DNA of 64,000 nt from Rallus limicola. Lineage: Eukaryota; Chordata; Aves; Gruiformes; Rallidae. The DNA lies in the NCBI GenBank assembly GCA_022605955.1, contig JAKCOZ010000304.1:1-64000 (forward strand). Reading direction: 5' to 3'. This document shows positions 62,109 to 64,000 of the stretch, in pieces (the first letter of the stretch is position 1; each line of letters begins with the position of its first letter). The notes beneath the pieces were generated by a model. That model was not told where the DNA came from. It was given only the letters and a program-made list of their open reading frames with translations, and did not search any database. The position numbers were made by a program, and so were the translations under genes.

Positions 62109-62900
62109 ATGCCTTTCAGTCCTAGCTTCTTTACTTTGGGAGTTATTGCTGGACGTTTAGCATGTTTTGAACTGCAGTCTGCTAGGGCCGAGAAAAGCAC
62201 TGTAGGAGGTAGCAGGTATGTTCCTTCTTTCCAGGCAAAGGAAAAGGCTGAGAGCCAAAGTGACAGGGTCTGCTTGTGTGTCCTGTTAGGAGGTTTCAGA
62301 CAAGCTATGCCTTTCAGTCCTAGCTTCTTTACTTTGGGAGTTATTGCTGGACGTTTAGCATGTTTTGAACTGCAGTCTGCTAGGGCCAAGAAAAGCACCG
62401 TAGGAGGTTCCAGGCATGTTCCCTCTTTCCAGGCAAAGGAAAAGGCTGAGAGCCAAAGTGACAGGGTCTGCTTGTGTGTCCTGTTAGGAGGTTTCAGACA
62501 AGCTATGCCTTTCAGTCCTAGCTTCTTTACTTTGGGAGTTATTGCTGGACGTTTAGCATGTTTTGAACTGCAGTCTGCTAGGGCCGAGAAAAGCACTGTA
62601 GGAGGTAGCAGGTATGTTCCTTCTTTCCAGGCAAAGGAAAAGGCTGAGAGCCAAAGTGACAGGGTCTGCTTGTGTGTCCTGTTAGGAGGTTTCAGACAAG
62701 CTATGCCTTTCAGTCCTAGCTTCTTTACTTTGGGAGTTATTGCTGGACGTTTAGCATGTTTTGAACTGCAGTCTGCTAGGGCCAAGAAAAGCACCGTAGG
62801 AGGTTCCAGGCATGTTCCCTCTTTCCAGGCAAAGGAAAAGGCTGAGAGCCAAAGTGACAGGGTCTGCTTGTGTGTCCTGTTAGGAGGTTTCAGACAAGCT
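62109..62900. repeat. Two-monomer (396-bp) tandem duplication inside block F
   Basis: The pair SY then SH occurs twice. Each SH has GGCCAAG for GGCCGAG (CpG to CpA, at 62388 and 62784), a change seen only in these two units. A third SY follows at 62901 without the marked partner. Confidence 0.9.
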
Positions 62901-63192
62901 ATGCCTTTCAGTCCTAGCTTCTTTACTTTGGGAGTTATTGCTGGACGTTTAGCATGTTTTGAACTGCAGTCTGCTAGGGCCGAGAAAAGCACTGTAGGAG
63001 GTAGCAGGTATGTTCCTTCTTTCCAGGCAAAGGAAAAGGCTGAGAGCCAAAGTGACAGGGTCTGCTTGTGTGTCCTGTTAGGAGGTTTCAGACAAGCTAT
63101 GCCTTTCAGTCCTAGCTTCTTTACTTTGGGAGTTATTGCTGGACGTTTAGCATGTTTTGAACTGCAGTCTGCTAGGGCCGAGAAAAGCACCG

Positions 63193-63204
63193 TAGAAGCT
63201 TCTA
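63193..63204. other. 12-bp palindrome, site 5
   Basis: Last copy in the window, in an S unit, 26 units after site 4 and within 300 bp of the indel cluster at the right end. Confidence 0.93.
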
Positions 63205-63489
63205 GGCATGTTCCCTCTTTCCAGGCAAAGGAAAAGGCTGAGAGCCAAAGTGACAGGGTCTGCTTGTGTGTCCTGTTAGGAGGTTTCAGACAAGCTATGC
63301 CTTTCATGCCTAGCTTCTTTACTTTGGGAGTTATTGCTGGACGTTTAGCATGTTTTGAACTGCAGTCTGCTAGGGCCGAGAAAAGCACCGTAGGAGGTTC
63401 CAGGCATGTTCCCTCTTTCCAGGCAAAGGAAAAGGCTGAGAGCCAAAGTGACAGGGTCTGCTTGTGTGTCCTGTTAGGAGGTTTCAGAC

Positions 63490-63492
63490 AAA
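63490..63492. other. 3-bp deletion
   Basis: GACAAGCTATGCC reads GACAAATGCC. The loss of three bases keeps the plus open frame. It is the first indel after more than 52 kb of exact 198-bp register. Confidence 0.88.
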
Positions 63493-63693
63493 TGCCTTTC
63501 AGTCCTAGCTTCTTTACTTTGGGAGTTATTGCTGGACGTTTAGCATGTTTTGAACTGCAGTCTGCTAGGGCCGAGAAAAGCACCGTAGGAGGTTCCAGGC
63601 ATGTTCCCTCTTTCCAGGCAAAGGAAAAGGCTGAGAGCCAAAGTGACAGGGTCTGCTTGTGTGTCCTGTTAGGAGGTTTCAGACAAGCTATGC

Positions 63694-63695
63694 CT
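63694..63695. other. 1-bp deletion, TTT to TT
   Basis: GCCTTTCATG reads GCCTTCATG. It is a homopolymer change and ends the plus open frame that begins at 61317. Confidence 0.88.
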
Positions 63696-63873
63696 TCATG
63701 CCTAGCTTCTTTACTTTGGGAGTTATTGCTGGACGTTTAGCATGTTTTGAACTGCAGTCTGCTAGGGCCGAGAAAAGCACCGTAGGAGGTTCCAGGCATG
63801 TTCCCTCTTTCCAGGCAAAGGAAAAGGCTGAGAGCCAAAGTGACAGGGTCTGCTTGTGTGTCCTGTTATAAGG

Positions 63874-63877
63874 TTTT
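63874..63877. other. 1-bp insertion, TTT to TTTT
   Basis: AAGGTTTCAG reads AAGGTTTTCAG, directly after the last TATAAGG marker. It is a homopolymer change, the third indel within 390 bp. Confidence 0.88.
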
Positions 63878-63887
63878 CAGACAAGCT

Positions 63888-64000
63888 ATGCCTTTCATGC
63901 CTAGCTTCTTTACTTTGGGAGTTATTGCTGGACGTTTAGCATGTTTTGAACTGCAGTCTGCTAGGGCCGAGAAAAGCACTGTAGGAGGTAGCAGGTATGT
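63888..64000. repeat. Partial first unit of the next block
   Basis: An MY unit, cut by the window edge. Every TATAAGG marker in the window is followed by a Y unit, and this one fits, so the block series continues past 64000. Confidence 0.85.

Larger units (their letters stand above)
61317..63887. repeat. TATAAGG-delimited block F, 13 monomers
   Basis: Unit order: SY, SH with AAAAGACTG, MH, SH, SY, SH, SY, SH, SY, SH with palindrome, MH, SH, MH. Units 5-6 and 7-8 are a two-unit duplication marked by GGCCAAG. The first unit ends with TGTCTTGTTAGGAGTTTTC, two private changes. Three small indels near the right end make the block 2571 bp instead of 2574. Marker at 63867-63873. Confidence 0.88.
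1..64000. repeat. 198-bp satellite DNA array filling the window
   Basis: The monomer beginning CTGCTAGGG at base 1 recurs at 199, 397, 595 and so on to the end of the window, always in the same orientation, giving about 323 copies with no non-satellite sequence between them. Copies differ at a small set of shared variable sites plus private substitutions. Known biology: arrays of this kind form constitutive heterochromatin, often at or near centromeres, and are kept similar by unequal exchange and gene conversion. Nothing in the window shows the chromosomal location. I do not recognise the family, and the species is not determinable from the sequence. No tRNA, rRNA, transposase, reverse transcriptase, LTR, telomere repeat or promoter was seen. 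Confidence 0.98.

Noticed and set aside
1..64000. CRISPR array
   Set aside because: Repeats are 198 bp and directly abut; there are no unique spacers of 25-45 bp and no cas genes.
1..64000. Simple dimeric satellite with alternating H and Y monomers
   Set aside because: Runs of consecutive H units and of consecutive Y units are common; alternation holds only locally, as in 61317-63100.
1..64000. Bacterial or phage origin, or a previously undescribed gene system
   Set aside because: No coding, RNA or mobility functions are present; the window is wholly one tandem satellite, with CpG-decay features of a eukaryotic genome.

Overview
The whole window is one uninterrupted satellite DNA array: about 323 head-to-tail copies of a 198-bp monomer, all in the same orientation, with no unique sequence, gene, RNA gene or transposon anywhere in it. 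Several dozen kilobases of near-identical tandem monomers point to a eukaryotic heterochromatic or centromere-type block resolved by long reads. The consensus monomer is about 49% G+C (97 of 198 by hand count), carries one PstI site (CTGCAG) and only three CpGs, and all three CpGs show recurrent C-to-T or G-to-A variants. That suggests a germline-methylated genome, perhaps a vertebrate (low confidence). I do not recognise the satellite family.

Conventions. Monomer base 1 is the C of CTGCTAGGG. Higher-order units are cut at ATGCCTTTC (monomer base 129), so each unit reads B-site then A-site. B-site = bases 139-140: GT (called S), TG (M), GG (R) or TT (I). A-site = five linked differences at bases 23, 33, 34, 39 and 47: C,T,C,C,C (H) or T,A,G,T,T (Y). 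'MY' therefore means a TG unit with a Y A-site.

Layout. 1-2313: mixed units without a clear period. 2314-9837: two copies of a 19-monomer (3762-bp) higher-order repeat, with the first six units of it appearing again at 11817-13004. 9838-20132: mixed units. 20133-24884: a tandem duplication of a 12-monomer (2376-bp) block. 25083-29240: an 11-monomer block followed by a version lacking one unit. 29241-42704: mixed units with rising divergence. 42705-45476: a 7-monomer duplication carrying a HindIII-containing 12-bp palindrome. 46467-48446: a 5-monomer duplication. 49239-63887: six blocks of 16, 11, 10, 11, 13 and 13 monomers, each ending in the same TATAAGG variant. 63888-64000: start of the next block.

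The monomer length is a multiple of three and one frame per strand has no stop, so very long open frames occur on both strands (up to 6143 codons). They are not evidence of genes: both strands are open together, and roughly a quarter of distinct substitutions are silent in the plus frame, as expected without selection. The most informative content is the evolutionary record in the array: nested higher-order repeats of changing length, mosaic A-sites that look like gene conversion, a left-to-right rise in private variants, and indels confined to the two ends plus one site at 10950.
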